From contig NC_044990.1 of the NCBI RefSeq assembly GCF_008728515.1, positions 9,383,156 through 9,447,155 of the forward strand: a DNA stretch of 64,000 nt, written 5' to 3'. The notes below the pieces were generated by a model. The model saw nothing but the letters and a program-made list of their open reading frames with translations, made no database searches and was not told where the DNA came from. Every line of letters starts with the position of its first letter. Positions within the stretch are counted from its first letter, which is position 1. This DNA comes from Papio anubis (Eukaryota; Chordata; Mammalia; Primates; Cercopithecidae). The translations under genes and the position numbers were made by a program. Positions 1 through 10,744 of the stretch are shown in pieces.

Positions 1-703
1 GCTTTCTCTGGGCTCTCTTGTTTGGATGAAGTAAGACTCTATTTAATACCTTCAGAATTGGCTCTTGCCTTGAAGCAATAGACAAGTGTGTGCTGCTCTG
101 TTCTATATATGGGAACAGTGAGTACGAATAGAAGGTTGAAGATTTGCTTTGAAGCTCCATGTTTCCAGTGCAAAGCCTCTCCCAAACCCTGGAACAGCAG
201 GGACATGCAGCGTGACAGCTCCCGGCTTCTAACAGCTAACGTATTAATTCTAGGCAGTGGCGGACTGGAGGTCAGGAATCTGATTTTCACCTTAGCACTA
301 ATGGGAATCCTGTGGGAATCCTGAGAGTGGCTGAATAAGTGCTGTAATATCACTGATAATTAATAATGGTGATAATGTCCCAGGTTTCTGGTTTTAGTGC
401 TTTTCAGCCCCCAAAGGCTTCAAATCACTTTGCAGACCAGTTGTTTCACCCACTGTTGACCTGTAACCGACTCAGCCATGGAATATTGCCCTGTTGTCAA
501 GAACACAGCCACATTTGGCTTGTTTAAGCATGAACTGAAGAAAGATACCCACTGAAAATGAAAGTGTAAATTGTAGGTAGGCAGGTTATAATTATCCACT
601 TGAAATCAAGCCAAGAAATGAAGCTTAAAACCCTTTCTTTTGTGAAAAGCACCCAGGCAACTTTCTGGACTCTAAACAGACATTGGCTTTTCATCTCCTC
701 TAA
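1..703. other. Intergenic unique sequence
   Basis: I see no gene and no recognisable repeat. Short open frames on both strands lack codon structure or any protein family I recognise. Confidence 0.6.
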
Positions 704-949
704 CTCAGGGTTTCTCATTCTCAGTCCTGTTGGCATCTTGGGCTGAATGATTTTCCACTGTGCTGGTGGAGGGGGCTGTCCTGTGCATGGCGGGATGTTT
801 ACAGCATCCCTGGCCCTACCGGCTAGATGCCAGTAACATACACACACATACGCTCTCTCCCAGTGTGACAACTGAAAATGTCTCCTGACATTGCCAAACG
901 TCTCCTGGGGGGGCAAAGTCACCCCCAGTCAAGAACTGCTGTTCTAATT
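704..949 (-). mobile_element. MER5A-type DNA transposon relic (hAT-Charlie)
   Basis: Read on the minus strand it follows the MER5 consensus: a start like AGTTCTTGACTGGGGG, the GGCAATGTC..GGAGACATTTT block, TTACTGGCATCTAG, then CACAGGACAGCCCCC and an end like TGAGAAACCCTGA. MER5 is a short non-autonomous hAT element of mammals. No coding capacity. Confidence 0.8.
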
Positions 950-1629
950 CCATATGTTTTCAAAGCAGGGTATAGGTATTAGAAGCAGCTGCCTCACAAA
1001 CCTTTTATTTCTCCAAGTTGCTTGAAAGATTCCTGGTGAAAGAGGGACATTTATCTGCCTACAGCCTTGGGGAGTCAGAGAAACTATAGTTTAGGGCTGA
1101 AATTAGCTCCTCCTTCACATATACACACACACACACACACACAAAGCAATAACACAACCCTAGACTATCAAACACCGCCAATCCTCCAAAAGTCTCTCTT
1201 CCTGGCATATAACTTCTCACAAGTGGCTGCTTGAGGTTATAACAGAATAGCACTGTGACAGCTTCAGGATCCCTGATGCCCACCTCTCAGACTTCATGGG
1301 GTCAGAGTTCCTCGCCCTTCTGGAATCTACAGCCTCTGTTAAACAGCAGATAGGTGGCTTGGATTGAAATGCCTCGAGACACCGTGATAATTCCAGCTAC
1401 CACCACATCTGACCATGATCTGTCACCAGCAGCTTCTCACTCACCCCCATTACACCCACAAACCCTCCAGGAACCTCAGCTCCAGGAGCTACCCTCACCG
1501 CCTGGTCCAGGCTGGCGAATCCGGACACCTTCCACACCCAAGGGACGTGGCTTGTGAACATTTTCCACCACAGCCCATTATAAGAAACATATTCTACATC
1601 ACGAGCCCCCTGTTGTTCACACATACAAA
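950..1629. other. Intergenic unique sequence
   Basis: No gene seen. It contains a (CA)n microsatellite at 1121-1143. The overlapping short open frames at 1354-1648 lie in CA/CT-rich sequence and are not supported as genes. Confidence 0.55.
1121..1143. repeat. (CA)n microsatellite
   Basis: Uninterrupted CA dinucleotide run of about 11 units. Confidence 0.9.
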
Positions 1630-2080
1630 AACACATTTTTTATTTTGAACTAATTTTAGACTTGCAGAAAAGTTGCAACAAGAGTCCAGGAAATTTTTAT
1701 ATATCCCTCATCCAGCTTCCCCTACTATTAACAACTTATGTAACCGTAGTACAATTGTCATAATCAGGAAATCAACATCGGTACGGTACCATCAACGAAG
1801 CTGAAGATACCAGCTTGCCACTGATACCCCTTTTCTGTTCCAGGGTCCTATTCAGGACCCTGCATGACATTCAACTGTCCTGTCTCTTTAGTCTCCTGTA
1901 GTCTCTGACTTTTCCTCAGCCTTTCCCTGACTTTCATGACCTTGACACTTTTGAAGAGGTGTTTTGTCAAGTGTCCCTCCATTTTGGTTTGTATGATGTT
2001 TTTTCATGATTGGACTGAGGTTATGCTTTTTTTTTTTTTAAGAACGTCACAGAGATGATATTGTGCACCCCTCCCCCCCA
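1630..2080. mobile_element. Ancient L1 (L1M-type) 3' fragment
   Basis: The sequence resembles an old mammalian L1 tail region: TTTTAGACTTGCAGAAAAG, GAAATCAACATCGGTAC, TCTGTTCCAGGGTCC, CATGACCTTGACACTTTTG and TCATGATTGGACTGAGGTTA appear in the familiar order. It is diverged and has no open frame. Family named from memory of the consensus; orientation not assigned. Confidence 0.55.
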
Positions 2081-2148
2081 AATATATATCTTAAACAGAA
2101 GTTTCTGGAAACTACCTTTGTTATGTGAGATACATTCTGGCATTTTCT

Positions 2149-2461
2149 TTTTTGGTTTTTTTTTGTGTGTGTGTGTTTTTTAGACAGGGTCTCACTCTGT
2201 CACCCAGGCTGGAGTGCAGTGGTGCACTCTTGGCTCATTGCAACCTCCACCTCCTGGGTTCAAGTGATTCTCCTACCTTAGCCTCCTGAGTAACTGGGAC
2301 TATAGGCAGACGCCACCATGTCCAGCTAATTTTTGTAATTTTAGTAGAGACAGGGTTTTCCATGTTGCCCAGGCTGATCTCGAACTCTTGACCTCAAGCA
2401 ATCTGCCCGCCTCAGCCTCCCAAAGTGCTGGGATTACAGGGCTGAGCCACCGTACCCGGCC
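2149..2461 (-). mobile_element. Alu element
   Basis: Full-length Alu in reverse orientation: T-rich tail interrupted by TG repeats, then GACAGGGTCTCACTCTGTC, GCTGGAGTGCAGTGG, and the 5' end reading CCGTACCCGGCC. Confidence 0.93.
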
Positions 2462-2538
2462 ATATATATACATATGTGTGTGTGTGAGTGTGTGTATATA
2501 TGTGTGTGTGTGTATGTGTGTGTGTGTATATATATATG
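2462..2538. repeat. Compound (TG)n/(TA)n microsatellite
   Basis: Alternating TG and TA blocks joining the preceding minus-strand Alu and the following plus-strand Alu. Confidence 0.9.
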
Positions 2539-2544
2539 ACAGAA

Positions 2545-2838
2545 GGCCAGGCACGGTGGCTCACCCCTGTAATCCCAGCACTCTGGGAGGCTGAGGCGGG
2601 TGGATCACAAAGTCAGGAGTTCAAGACCAGCCTGAGCAAGATGATGAAACCGGTCTCTACTAAAACTACAAAAATTAGCTGTGGCAGGTGCCTGTAATCC
2701 CAGCTACTCGGTAGGCGGAGGCAGGAGAATCACTTGAACCTGGGCAGCAGAGGTTGCAGTGAGCCGAGATCATGCCATTGTACTGCAGTCTGGGCAACAG
2801 AGTGAGAATATGTCTCAAAATAAATAAATACATAAAAA
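2545..2838 (+). mobile_element. Alu element
   Basis: Full-length forward Alu beginning GGCCAGGCACGGTGGCTCAC and ending in an A-rich AAATAAATAAATACATAAAAA tail. Confidence 0.93.
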
Positions 2839-2923
2839 GAGACAGAGTCTCATTATGTTGCCCAGGCTGGTCTCCAGCCTCCCAAAGTGCTGGGATTACA
2901 GACATGAGCCACTGTGCCCAGCC
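2839..2923 (-). mobile_element. Alu fragment, internally deleted
   Basis: Reverse Alu piece: GAGACAGAGTCTCATTATG joins directly to the CTCCCAAAGTGCTGGGATTA block and ends GTGCCCAGCC. The middle of the element is missing. Confidence 0.8.
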
Positions 2924-3436
2924 CTCTCTGACATTTTCTATTATGCTTTCAAGTGCTGGTTTCATAACCATATTGGTTCACAGCCCTCTAATGGTTTGGA
3001 AAACACTGCCCAAGGCCAGCTCTCTCCACTAGTTCTTTCTGAAATCTCACTTCTCTGTGCCTCAGTGAGTCTGCACTATCTTAGTTTTCTTCCCTCTCTG
3101 ACTGGCAATTCCCTGTATGCTTTTGGAATTTTTGTCCTCCCCTAGTCTGTCTGATCTTCTCTCACCACACTTACTTCCTCAGTGAACTGGGCCATCCTTT
3201 AAACTTTCCTCTCTCCCAGGTGACCCCATTTTGCAGACACTACCCCTAGACCAGTTAGCCTGTAAAGTCCAGAAGACTTTGCTTCTCCAGCCTTCATGGA
3301 GCTCTTTCTTCTAGTACTCGGTGGCAATGAAAGTCAGTGATTATAATTATGAGGTTAGTCCTGCCTTTCCAACCAAACTGGGCTCCCAGGGTCCCAGCTC
3401 ATAGAAGTTGTCCTTACGGCGTTCTTACTGCATTTT
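2924..3436. other. Intergenic unique sequence
   Basis: CT-rich unique sequence with no gene or repeat that I can name. Confidence 0.5.
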
Positions 3437-3540
3437 GTTTTCTTTCTTTCCTTCCCTTTTCTTTCTTTCCTTCCTTCCTTCCTCCTTCCCTCCCTCCTTA
3501 CCTCCTTCCTTCCTTCCTTTTTCTTCTCTCCCCTCTCCTG
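3437..3540. repeat. Polypyrimidine (TTCC/TTTC)n tract
   Basis: About 100 bases almost entirely of C and T, built of degenerate TTCC and TTTC units. The lysine/arginine-rich frame on the opposite strand is a by-product. Confidence 0.85.
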
Positions 3541-3605
3541 TGTTCTCATCTGACGCTTGCTTCTCTCACTGTGACTGCTAATATAGCTGGTCACTTTCAA
3601 GTCCA

Positions 3606-3652
3606 CACATTTTCTCACACGCACAAGCACACACACCACACACAGACACAAG
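3606..3652. repeat. Imperfect CA-rich microsatellite
   Basis: CACA runs interrupted by CACACGCACAAGCACACACACC-type variants; a short degenerate dinucleotide tract. Confidence 0.7.
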
Positions 3653-3697
3653 CGCTAGTATAGGGTCATTGCCTAAAGCAGAGGATGGGGAAATGTT

Positions 3698-3733
3698 CGC
3701 TGGGATTACAGGGGTGAACCACTGCACCAGGCC
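3698..3733 (-). mobile_element. Short Alu 5'-end fragment
   Basis: About 36 bases matching the 5' end of a reversed Alu (GCTGGGATTACAGGGGTGA ... CACCAGGCC). The rest of the element is absent. Confidence 0.65.
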
Positions 3734-3747
3734 ATATACATATGTTA

Positions 3748-3787
3748 TATATATACGCTCTTGTGTTATATATAACGCTCTTGTGTT
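3748..3787. repeat. 20-bp tandem duplication
   Basis: Two consecutive copies sharing ACGCTCTTGTGTT (3755-3767 and 3775-3787) behind TA repeats, directly beside the Alu scrap and the CpG-rich patch. Confidence 0.8.
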
Positions 3788-3829
3788 CTCTTGGCCCAGC
3801 AGCTCCGGGAACGGTCAGCGTGGGGGGCC

Positions 3830-4320
3830 AGGCTGGCGGGACATTTGGGGTCCCCCATACGTGAACCTATGCCTGTTGTAAGATGTTTGGAAAAGCGTTC
3901 AAAGATGAGATCACGTTGTGTCCTTGGAAGCTGAATGAAGAACCGGCTTGCAAAGGAGAAGCGCGTGCAGTCCCGGCCCGGCCCGCTCTGCTCGGTTCTC
4001 CCGGGCGGGCCTCGGCCTGGACTGCGTGTCGCGAGGGCTCGCGGGCCCCGCATTGCTGCCTGCCACCGGCAGGTGTCTCTTTCCTGGCTTGGGAACCTAT
4101 TGTGAGTTCACCAAATGGAGGCGCGAGGAGGAGGAGACGGGCAGGGGAGGGGCGGCGAGAGCCGGAGCGGGCACCGCCCCCTGCCCGCCCGCGCCCCGAG
4201 CGCACGGCGGCCCAGCCACAAGGCTGCCGGTCCTCACCTTTGAAATGCCGGCAGCTGCGCGCGCTGCGGCGGGCGCGGAGAGGAGCCACCTCGTCACGTG
4301 GGGAGGAAATGCCTTGCCGG
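3830..4320. promoter_or_regulatory. CpG-rich patch, possible promoter of unknown transcript
   Basis: About 490 bases rich in G, C and CpG, with GC boxes such as GGGGAGGGGCGGCG near 4143 and CCGCCCCCTGCCCGCC near 4178, and a CACGTG at about 4296. On the minus strand a donor-like CAAAG/GTGAGG falls at about 4238-4243. No protein gene is recognised; the 245- and 210-residue open frames here are GC-composition frames. It could be a lncRNA promoter or an enhancer. Confidence 0.45.
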
Positions 4321-5518
4321 CCTCCAAACCTACTGGCTCTTGTTTCTGGGGTTTTATGGCCAGGAGAGTCGGGTCACTTCTCAAACCCAAGATCAAAGGG
4401 CAGTGCAGGACCCATCACCCTGGGAAGTTTTCTCCCCTTTCCCGTCTTTCTCCTTCTCACCTTCTCAGACAGCGTAGCGAAAGGGGCCTGCCACCCTACT
4501 GGCTTTTCCTTTTAGGGAAATTCCATTTCCTAACGTGTCCTGTTTTGAAAGAGGCCCATTTATTGGGTAATGACGGCAGCCTGTTAGGCAGAAGTCAGGC
4601 CAGGAGTAGTCACTTCTATTATTTTATTCAACGAATGCCTACTGATCATCTCCCGGGTGCCAGGCCTGTAGCGGGGGTTCAGTAGTGACCAAGGACTCAG
4701 ACCCTGCCTTGGCTACCCACATCACCGAAGAAATGAGTTATCAGGCGACAAGGTGACTCCTGGTGCTCAGTACTTGAAAATACAAGACACCAGAGCGGGA
4801 AATCCTCTCTCATACCAAGAGTGCATACTTTGCCTCTCGTTAGAACAGGGGTATTGCCGGGTTTGCATTTCTTTGGACCTTTTCACTTCATTTAATAGTA
4901 ACACTTGAAACTGGTGTCAAACATCCTCATACTTTCCTTCCTTTCTCATGAAACTGTTCTAGTATCTGGCTGATAGCACCGTGTCTACCTTTATGTAGCT
5001 CAGGTTTTGTTGGGTTTTTGTTGTTGTTGTTGTTTGCTTGTTTTTAATGTGCTAACATTATGTTTGGGCTTTTTTGCTTGCTTTTTGAAATAAGTTTTTA
5101 AAATTCAGAATTCCAGGAAAGACTTTCTTTTCTCACTTACTAGGTTAACAGAACACTAGCCATGTGGTTCTAACCTCTGGGGTTTTTAGGCAGCAAAAAT
5201 CTCATCACATCGCCAGAGAAATAACCACAAATTCCCACGACACATTTCGGGCGGTATCACAGCTCCTGGCCTGCTTGAGGACTGTGGGAGTGAGTCACTG
5301 CTGGAGATCTGAGCTGGACGCTGCCCGGAGTCCTTCTGCACTGATATTCTGTCCCTTTTCCTGTAAGTCAAAAACACAGAGTCCTCTACAAACACTTATT
5401 TTGTTTGTCTGTTTGCTTTATAAAAACACCAGACCCCTGTTCAGTTTCCTCCAAGATCTGCGTTAGTATTAAACATTTAGTGCTATTTAATTAAAAAAAA
5501 AAGGGCGGGGTGGGGGGG
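4321..5518. other. Intergenic sequence with an L2-like scrap
   Basis: Mostly unique. At about 4610-4720 the text ATTCAACGAATGCCTACTGA ... GGTGCCAGGCCTGTAGC resembles an ancient mammalian repeat of L2 type. A (GTT)n tract lies at 5017-5042. No gene recognised. Confidence 0.45.
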
Positions 5519-5799
5519 CGCTGGGCGCAGTGACTCACGCCTGTAATCCCAGCACTTTAGCAGGCCGAGGTGGGTGGATTGCCTGAGCTCAGGAGTTCTC
5601 GACCAGCCTGGGCAACACGGTGAAACCCTGTTTCTACTAAAATACAAAAAACTAGCCAGGTGTGGTGGTGCGTGGCTGTAGTCCCAGCTACTCGGGAGGC
5701 TGAGGCAGGAGAAGTGCTTGAACCTGGGAAGCGGAGGTTGCAGTGAGTTGAGATTGCGCCACTGAACTCCAACCTGGGTGACACTCTGACTCAAAAAAA
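5519..5799 (+). mobile_element. Alu element
   Basis: Forward Alu beginning GCTGGGCGCAGTGACTCACGC, with both monomers recognisable and an A-rich end running into a purine repeat. Confidence 0.92.
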
Positions 5800-5886
5800 G
5801 AAAGAAGGAAGGAAGGGAGGGAGGGAGGAAGGAAGGAGGGAAGGAAGGGAGGGAGGGACGGAGGGAGGGAGGGAGGGAAGGAGGAA
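5800..5886 (+). repeat. (GGAA/GGGA)n purine repeat grown from the Alu tail
   Basis: About 87 bases of pure G and A in GGAA and GGGA units following the Alu A-tail directly, the usual origin of such microsatellites. Confidence 0.88.
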
Positions 5887-6756
5887 AAACTTCCTCGTTG
5901 AAAAAACATAGCAGAATCTTGTTTATTCTTTTGTCTGTCTGTTCATACCAAGGTATGACTGACTACCTAAGTTGCCCTAGTAGTTACAATGGGATAATTC
6001 ATTTCCTTTCTCAGCTGTTGAGTGCTAAAATCATTCTCCTTGGAACAGACACAATGTCTTATCTAGAAAGATACCCACAAAGCAACATTTATGACTATTT
6101 ATAAGGGTGGTGAGCACACTGGTTATGTAGATTAAAAAAAAACTAGGTACATCCTGATCATTCTTAAGATGCCCTCAGAGTGATACATACTTCTCATGAA
6201 ACCAAAATCTTCCTCCTCTAAATCTCACATAGTTCAAACCATGCTTCAGAAAACGAGCATAGTTTCTATAAATTGAATCCATGGTCACATTTAAAACATT
6301 GAAGGTGTGTTCACATAGGATAATTACTTCAGCAGACCAAATTTTAAAACTACTTTTTAATAAGAAAGAGGTGGCCTAACCTGTGAAAATCTCATAAAAT
6401 TTTAGAATAGGAAAAAGTGTTAAGTATTATCTAATTCAGAAACCAAACAGTATCCCTGACGAGTGGTTTTCTCAAATCCATGGAAGTACAACCAGTGGCA
6501 GGGACACCCCAAGGGACCCACCCTTTCCAACTCTTAGAAATGGTTTTTTTTTTTTTCTTTTTTCCCACAGAGCCAGAGAGTCTCAAATCTTTTTTCCTTG
6601 AGCGCCCACTCATCATTCTATCCTGGCCATGTGGGAGAAAAACCTCTTCCACAAAGTAGCTCCCCCACGTGTTTGAATCTCTTAGAGGCTTTCCTTTTGT
6701 AGGTTTGCAGTATGGACTCGTTTTATTCCTTAAGTTCATCAAAAATTGCTCATTGT
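5887..6756. other. Intergenic unique sequence
   Basis: No gene or repeat recognised, apart from a short poly-T at about 6544-6556. Confidence 0.55.
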
Positions 6757-7065
6757 GGCTGGGCATGGTGGCTCATGCCTGTAATCTCAGCACTTAGGGA
6801 GGCCGAGGCACGTGGATCACTTGAGGTCAGGAGTTCGAGACCAGCCTGGCCAACATGATGAAACCCTGCCTCTACAAAAAATACAAAAATTAGCTGAACG
6901 TACTCGTGCACGCCTGTAATCCCAGTTACTCGGGAGGCTGAGGCAGGAGAATCACTTGAACCTGGGAGGCAGAGGTTGCAGTGAGCCAGGGTCACACCAC
7001 TGCACTCCAGCCTGGGTGACAGAGCAAGACACTGTCTCTAAATACATAAATAAATAAATAATAAA
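6757..7065 (+). mobile_element. Alu element
   Basis: Forward full-length Alu from GGCTGGGCATGGTGGCTCA to an AAATAAATAAATAATAAAA tail. Confidence 0.92.
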
Positions 7066-7076
7066 ATCCTTACTGA

Positions 7077-7388
7077 GGACTGGGCACCATGGCTTATGCC
7101 TGTAATCTGTAATCCTAGCACTTTGGGAAGCCGAGGCAGGCAAATCGCTTGAGCTCAGGAGTTCTAGACTAGCTTGGGCAACATAGTGAAACCCCGTCTC
7201 TACAAAAAATATAAAAAATTGGCTAGGCGTGGTGGCACATGCCTGTAGTCCCAGCTACTTACGGGGCTGAGGTGGGAGAATCGCTTGAGCCCAGGAGGTC
7301 GAGGCTGCAGAGAGGTGAGATCGTACCACTGCACTCCAGCCTGGGTGACAAAGTGAGACCCTATTTCAAAAAAAAAAAAAAAAAAAAA
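7077..7388 (+). mobile_element. Alu element, old J-like
   Basis: Forward Alu starting GGACTGGGCACCATGGCTTA and ending in about 20 A. GGGCAACATAGTGAAACC and GCTTGAGCCCAGGAGGTCG are typical of old AluJ. CTGTAAT is locally duplicated near 7100. Confidence 0.9.
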
Positions 7389-7860
7389 GTTGTTTATTGT
7401 GTACCTAGGATGGCTGAAGGATGGAAGAGGAAAACAAAGCCACAGCCCTCCTGGAACATATATTCTATTGAGGAAGACAGAAAATAAACAGTTCAATAGG
7501 TACATTTATAATGTAATGTCAGGTAGTGATACATACACAGAAGGAAAGGCAGGGTAAAGAAACTGGGAATGAGACTGTTGCTTTAGATTGGGAGGTAAGA
7601 GAGGTCCTACTGAGGACATAACATTTGGACAAAGATCTGACTTTCGGGAAAACTCTCCTGAACTGAGGGAAAGAGCCATGTCAATATCTGGGGAGAAAAA
7701 AAAAGGCCTTGCAATGATAAATGTTTGATGTCTGGGGAATACCAGCAAGGCCATCATGGAGACAGTGGAGAGGAAACAGTGAGAGGAAAGAGGTAGGAAG
7801 CGAGCTCTGAGAGGGAGCCAGCAGGGTCACACTTTGAAAGCAGGGACATGACATGATTTC
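7389..7860 (+). mobile_element. Ancient L2-like repeat relic
   Basis: Diverged but familiar order: AGCCCTCCTGGAACATATATTCTA, AACATTTGGACAAAGATCTGA, GAGCCATGTCAATATCTGG, CAGCAAGGCCATCATGGAG, GGGTCACACTTTGAAAGCAG. This resembles an L2-age mammalian repeat. No coding capacity. The family name is from memory. Confidence 0.45.
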
Positions 7861-8103
7861 AAGACCCTTTCCATCTTAATTGCTGTGTTCTCTGTATATA
7901 TTTAGCTAGTCAAAGTCTCTGTAAAAGGTAGTCACTCAGAATTGCCTCCAGTATTCAGGTGGGGCCTAACTGGCAGAGAGTAAAGTAGGACCATCCCCTC
8001 CTTTATTCTGGACATTATATTTCTGTTAATACATTCTGAGGCCTCTCATTGCATTTTAGAAAGTCATTTATTGAGTTTGCTGTTTTCTTTTGCATATTGC
8101 ACC

Positions 8104-8391
8104 TTTTTTTTTTTTTTTTTTTTTTTTTGAGATGGAGTCTTGCTCTGTCACTCAGGCTGGAGTGTGGTGGTGCTCATCGCAACCTCTGCCTCCTAGGTTC
8201 AAGTAATTCTCCTGCCTCAGCCTCCCGAGTAGCTGGGACTACAGGCGCCTGCCACCAAGCCCGGCTAATTTTTTGTATTTTTAGTAGAGACGGGTTTCAC
8301 CAAATTAGCCAGGATGGTCTTGATCTCCTGACCTCATGATCCACCCACCTTGGCCTCCCAAAGTGCTGGGATTACAGGTGTGAGCCACCAC
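8104..8391 (-). mobile_element. Alu element
   Basis: Reverse Alu: 24-base poly-T, GAGATGGAGTCTTGCTCTGTC, and an end at GTGTGAGCCACCACA, so it lacks the last few bases of the 5' end. Confidence 0.92.
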
Positions 8392-8554
8392 AAGGGTGCA
8401 TATTGCATTCTTAAACCATTCTTTCTATGCAGGTTTCTTCCACAACCTTGCCCTCTTGTCCCCTGGCCTAAGACCTACTGACATCAAGAAGCTTCAGGAA
8501 ACCTCATCCTATAAATCAAGTGGTGGCCTACTCATAGCAAAGTCCTTACAGATA

Positions 8555-8679
8555 CCTTTATTTATTTATTTTTTTAAGAAGTGAGGCCTCACTATGTTGC
8601 CCAGGCTGCACTCAAACAAGCCTGCCGCCTCAGCCTCCCAAGTAGCTTGGACTATATATATGAGCCACTGGACCCGACT
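8555..8679 (-). mobile_element. Alu monomer (FLAM-like)
   Basis: A T-rich TTTATTTATTT tail, then one monomer only: GAGGCCTCACTATGTTGCCC to GAGCCACTGGACCCGACT. Confidence 0.75.
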
Positions 8680-9419
8680 TAGATATGTTTATATATTTGC
8701 CTCATTCTGATGTCGTTTAAATATGCCATGTTCCAAACATCATGAACTTGTTTAGAGAGTTTTTAGGGGCCAGAATGTGGACTGCTATCCTATTAAACTC
8801 TATCTTATTAAACTTGACACATTGTTCCAGTCTTTTCAAATGTTTTTGGACTCTGGTCCTAGCATCTTAATATATAAGCTATTCCTCTTATCTGTGTGTC
8901 AACAGCAGATTTCACCAGCATATGACTTACAACAATATTGTACTGAGTGAGGCTTAAGCTAGAGCCCTGTGGTAAGCCTATAAAGAACCCCCTCAAAGTT
9001 GAAATGGATCCATTACCAAGACTTTTGGGAAATGATTGTTCAACCAGCTAGCTGCAAATCAATCTAATTATACCATGATCTACCCTACATCTCTCCATTA
9101 GCTAATCAACAAGAATGCTATAAAAGATTTTTGTATAATGTCTTACTGAAATTTATATGCACTGCCTTGACCTTCTGCTCAATGATGCTGTCAAAGAAAT
9201 TAAGTTCCACTTAAACTTTGAAGTTCATATTTTCTTTGGCGCTGCTCTTTTACTGACTCTAGACTTTTCCTTCCATTCTGGGGCTTGCCTAGCAGCAGAC
9301 ACTAGCCACCCTGGAAGCATGCTTCCTTCTTTTCTACTGCAACTGTGCAGTACAGTTTTGTTTTTCTAAATGTATTATACATGTAACTGATAAACTGAGT
9401 CAACTGGGATCATCTCAAT

Positions 9420-9732
9420 CTTGTTTCTTTTTTGTTTGTTTGTTTGTTTTGAGATGGAGTCTCGCTCTGTCACCCAGGCTGGAGTGCAGTGGCGTGATCT
9501 CGGCTCACTGCAAGCTTCGCCTCCCAGGTTCACAACATTCTCCTGCCTCAGTCTCCCGAGTAGCTGGGACTACAGGCACCCGCCACCACGCCTAGCTAAT
9601 TTTTTGTATTTTTTAGTAGAGACGGGGTTTCACCGTGTTAGCCAAGATGGTCTCGATCTCCGGACCTTATGACCCACCCACCTCAGCCTCCCAAAGTGCT
9701 GGGATTACAGGCATGAGCCACCGCGCCCGGCC
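9420..9732 (-). mobile_element. AluY-type element
   Basis: Reverse Alu with a (TTTG)n tail, GCTCACTGCAAGCTTCGCC, GTGTTAGCCAAGATGGTCTC and CCGCGCCCGGCC. The low divergence and the CAAGCT and TTAGCC variants point to AluY. Confidence 0.93.
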
Positions 9733-10149
9733 TTGAATCATGTTTTAAATATACAATGAACCGCTCAATCATTCAATCAATAAAGTTATTGATCACCCCC
9801 TCCATAAGTCTAATATTTCCAAAATGAAAAAAATTTTTTAATACAAATGTAATACTTTCTCACATGAATTTTTGTTTACCTAGGCTGAATTTTCTCAAAA
9901 CATACCATACCTTTAAACACAATAAGAGAATAGGGCTGCTGTAACTTACATCACCAGTAAATTCAATACCTGGCACATGATGTTCTCCTGCTTAGAAATT
10001 CCTTGACCTTAAGCCTTCAGACTCAGCAAAACTGGTAGCAGGTTTTTTAAAAAACTGGTAGTTTATGTGAAGACAAACAAAAGCAGTTTCCATCTGGATT
10101 AATTTTACATTGACCCTATATTATTTTTAAGTCATACTGTTGTTCCTTT
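9733..10149. other. Intergenic unique sequence
   Basis: AT-rich, no gene or repeat recognised. Confidence 0.5.
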
Positions 10150-10258
10150 GCAAGCAGATCATAATCTTCATGAGGCCAAGGCTCATGTGTGCCTTGCCCT
10201 TCACTCTATTCCCAGAGTCAAGCACTATACCTGGCATATGTATAAAAGGTGATCAATA
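10150..10258 (+). mobile_element. L2 LINE 3' end, first half
   Basis: Matches the L2 tail pattern: TCTTCATGAGGCCAAGGCTCA, CTCTATTCCCAGAGTCAAGC, ACTATACCTGGCATATG. It continues after an inserted Alu at 10569. Confidence 0.65.
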
Positions 10259-10568
10259 GGCCGGGTGCGGTGGCTCACACCTGTAATCCCAGCACTTTGG
10301 GAGGCCGAGGCTGGTGGACCACAAGGTCAGGAGTTCAACACCAGCCTGGCCAAGATGGCGAAACCCCGTCTCTACTAAAAATACAAAAAAAATTAGCCGG
10401 CCTTGGTGGTGGGAGCCTGTAATCCCAGCTACTTGGGAGGCTGAGACAGAGAATTGCTTGAATCCAGGAGGTGGAGGTTGCAGTGAGCCAAGATCGCGCC
10501 CCTGCACTCCAGCGTGGGCGACTGAGCGAGACTCCGTCTCAAAAAACAAAACAAACAAACAAAAAAAA
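10259..10568 (+). mobile_element. Alu element inserted in an L2
   Basis: Forward Alu from GGCCGGGTGCGGTGGCTCAC to an AAACAAACAAACAAAAAAAA tail. The flanks AAAGGTGATCAATA and AAAGGTGCTGAATA look like a decayed target-site duplication inside the L2 tail. Confidence 0.93.
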
Positions 10569-10625
10569 GGTGCTGAATAAATACGTTTTGAGCAGATAGA
10601 ATGAGGAATAAATGAATATATGTGC
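10569..10625 (+). mobile_element. L2 LINE 3' end, second half
   Basis: GGTGCTGAATAAATACG followed by GAATGAGGAATAAATGAAT, the usual end of an L2, resuming after the Alu. Confidence 0.6.
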
Positions 10626-10744
10626 ATAAAAATGCTGCTTCATCTATTCCTAAAATACTTTCAGTTTTGTAGGGGATCAAGTGTAGATCAATGTCTTTTG
10701 GAAAAAATTGGGGGATGGGGGGCAAAATCAGCATCTCAGATGCA

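Larger units (their letters stand above)
7861..9220 (-). mobile_element. Ancient LINE relic (CR1/L3-like), split by Alu insertions
   Basis: Segments 7861-8103, 8392-8554 and 8680-9220 read as one diverged old element. Familiar blocks include TATTCAGGTGGGGCCTAACTG, TAGAGCCCTGTGGTAAGCC, GTTCAACCAGCTAGCTGCAAATC, CTACATCTCTCCATTAGCTA and TACTGAAATTTATATGCACT. I associate these with the reverse-transcriptase region of a CR1/L3-like LINE read on the minus strand. No intact frame remains. An Alu (8104-8391) and an Alu monomer (8555-8679) interrupt it. Confidence 0.4.

Noticed and set aside
3883..4685. Open frames of 210 and 245 residues near 4 kb
   Set aside because: Overlapping frames in GC-rich sequence, no domain, no conserved motif.
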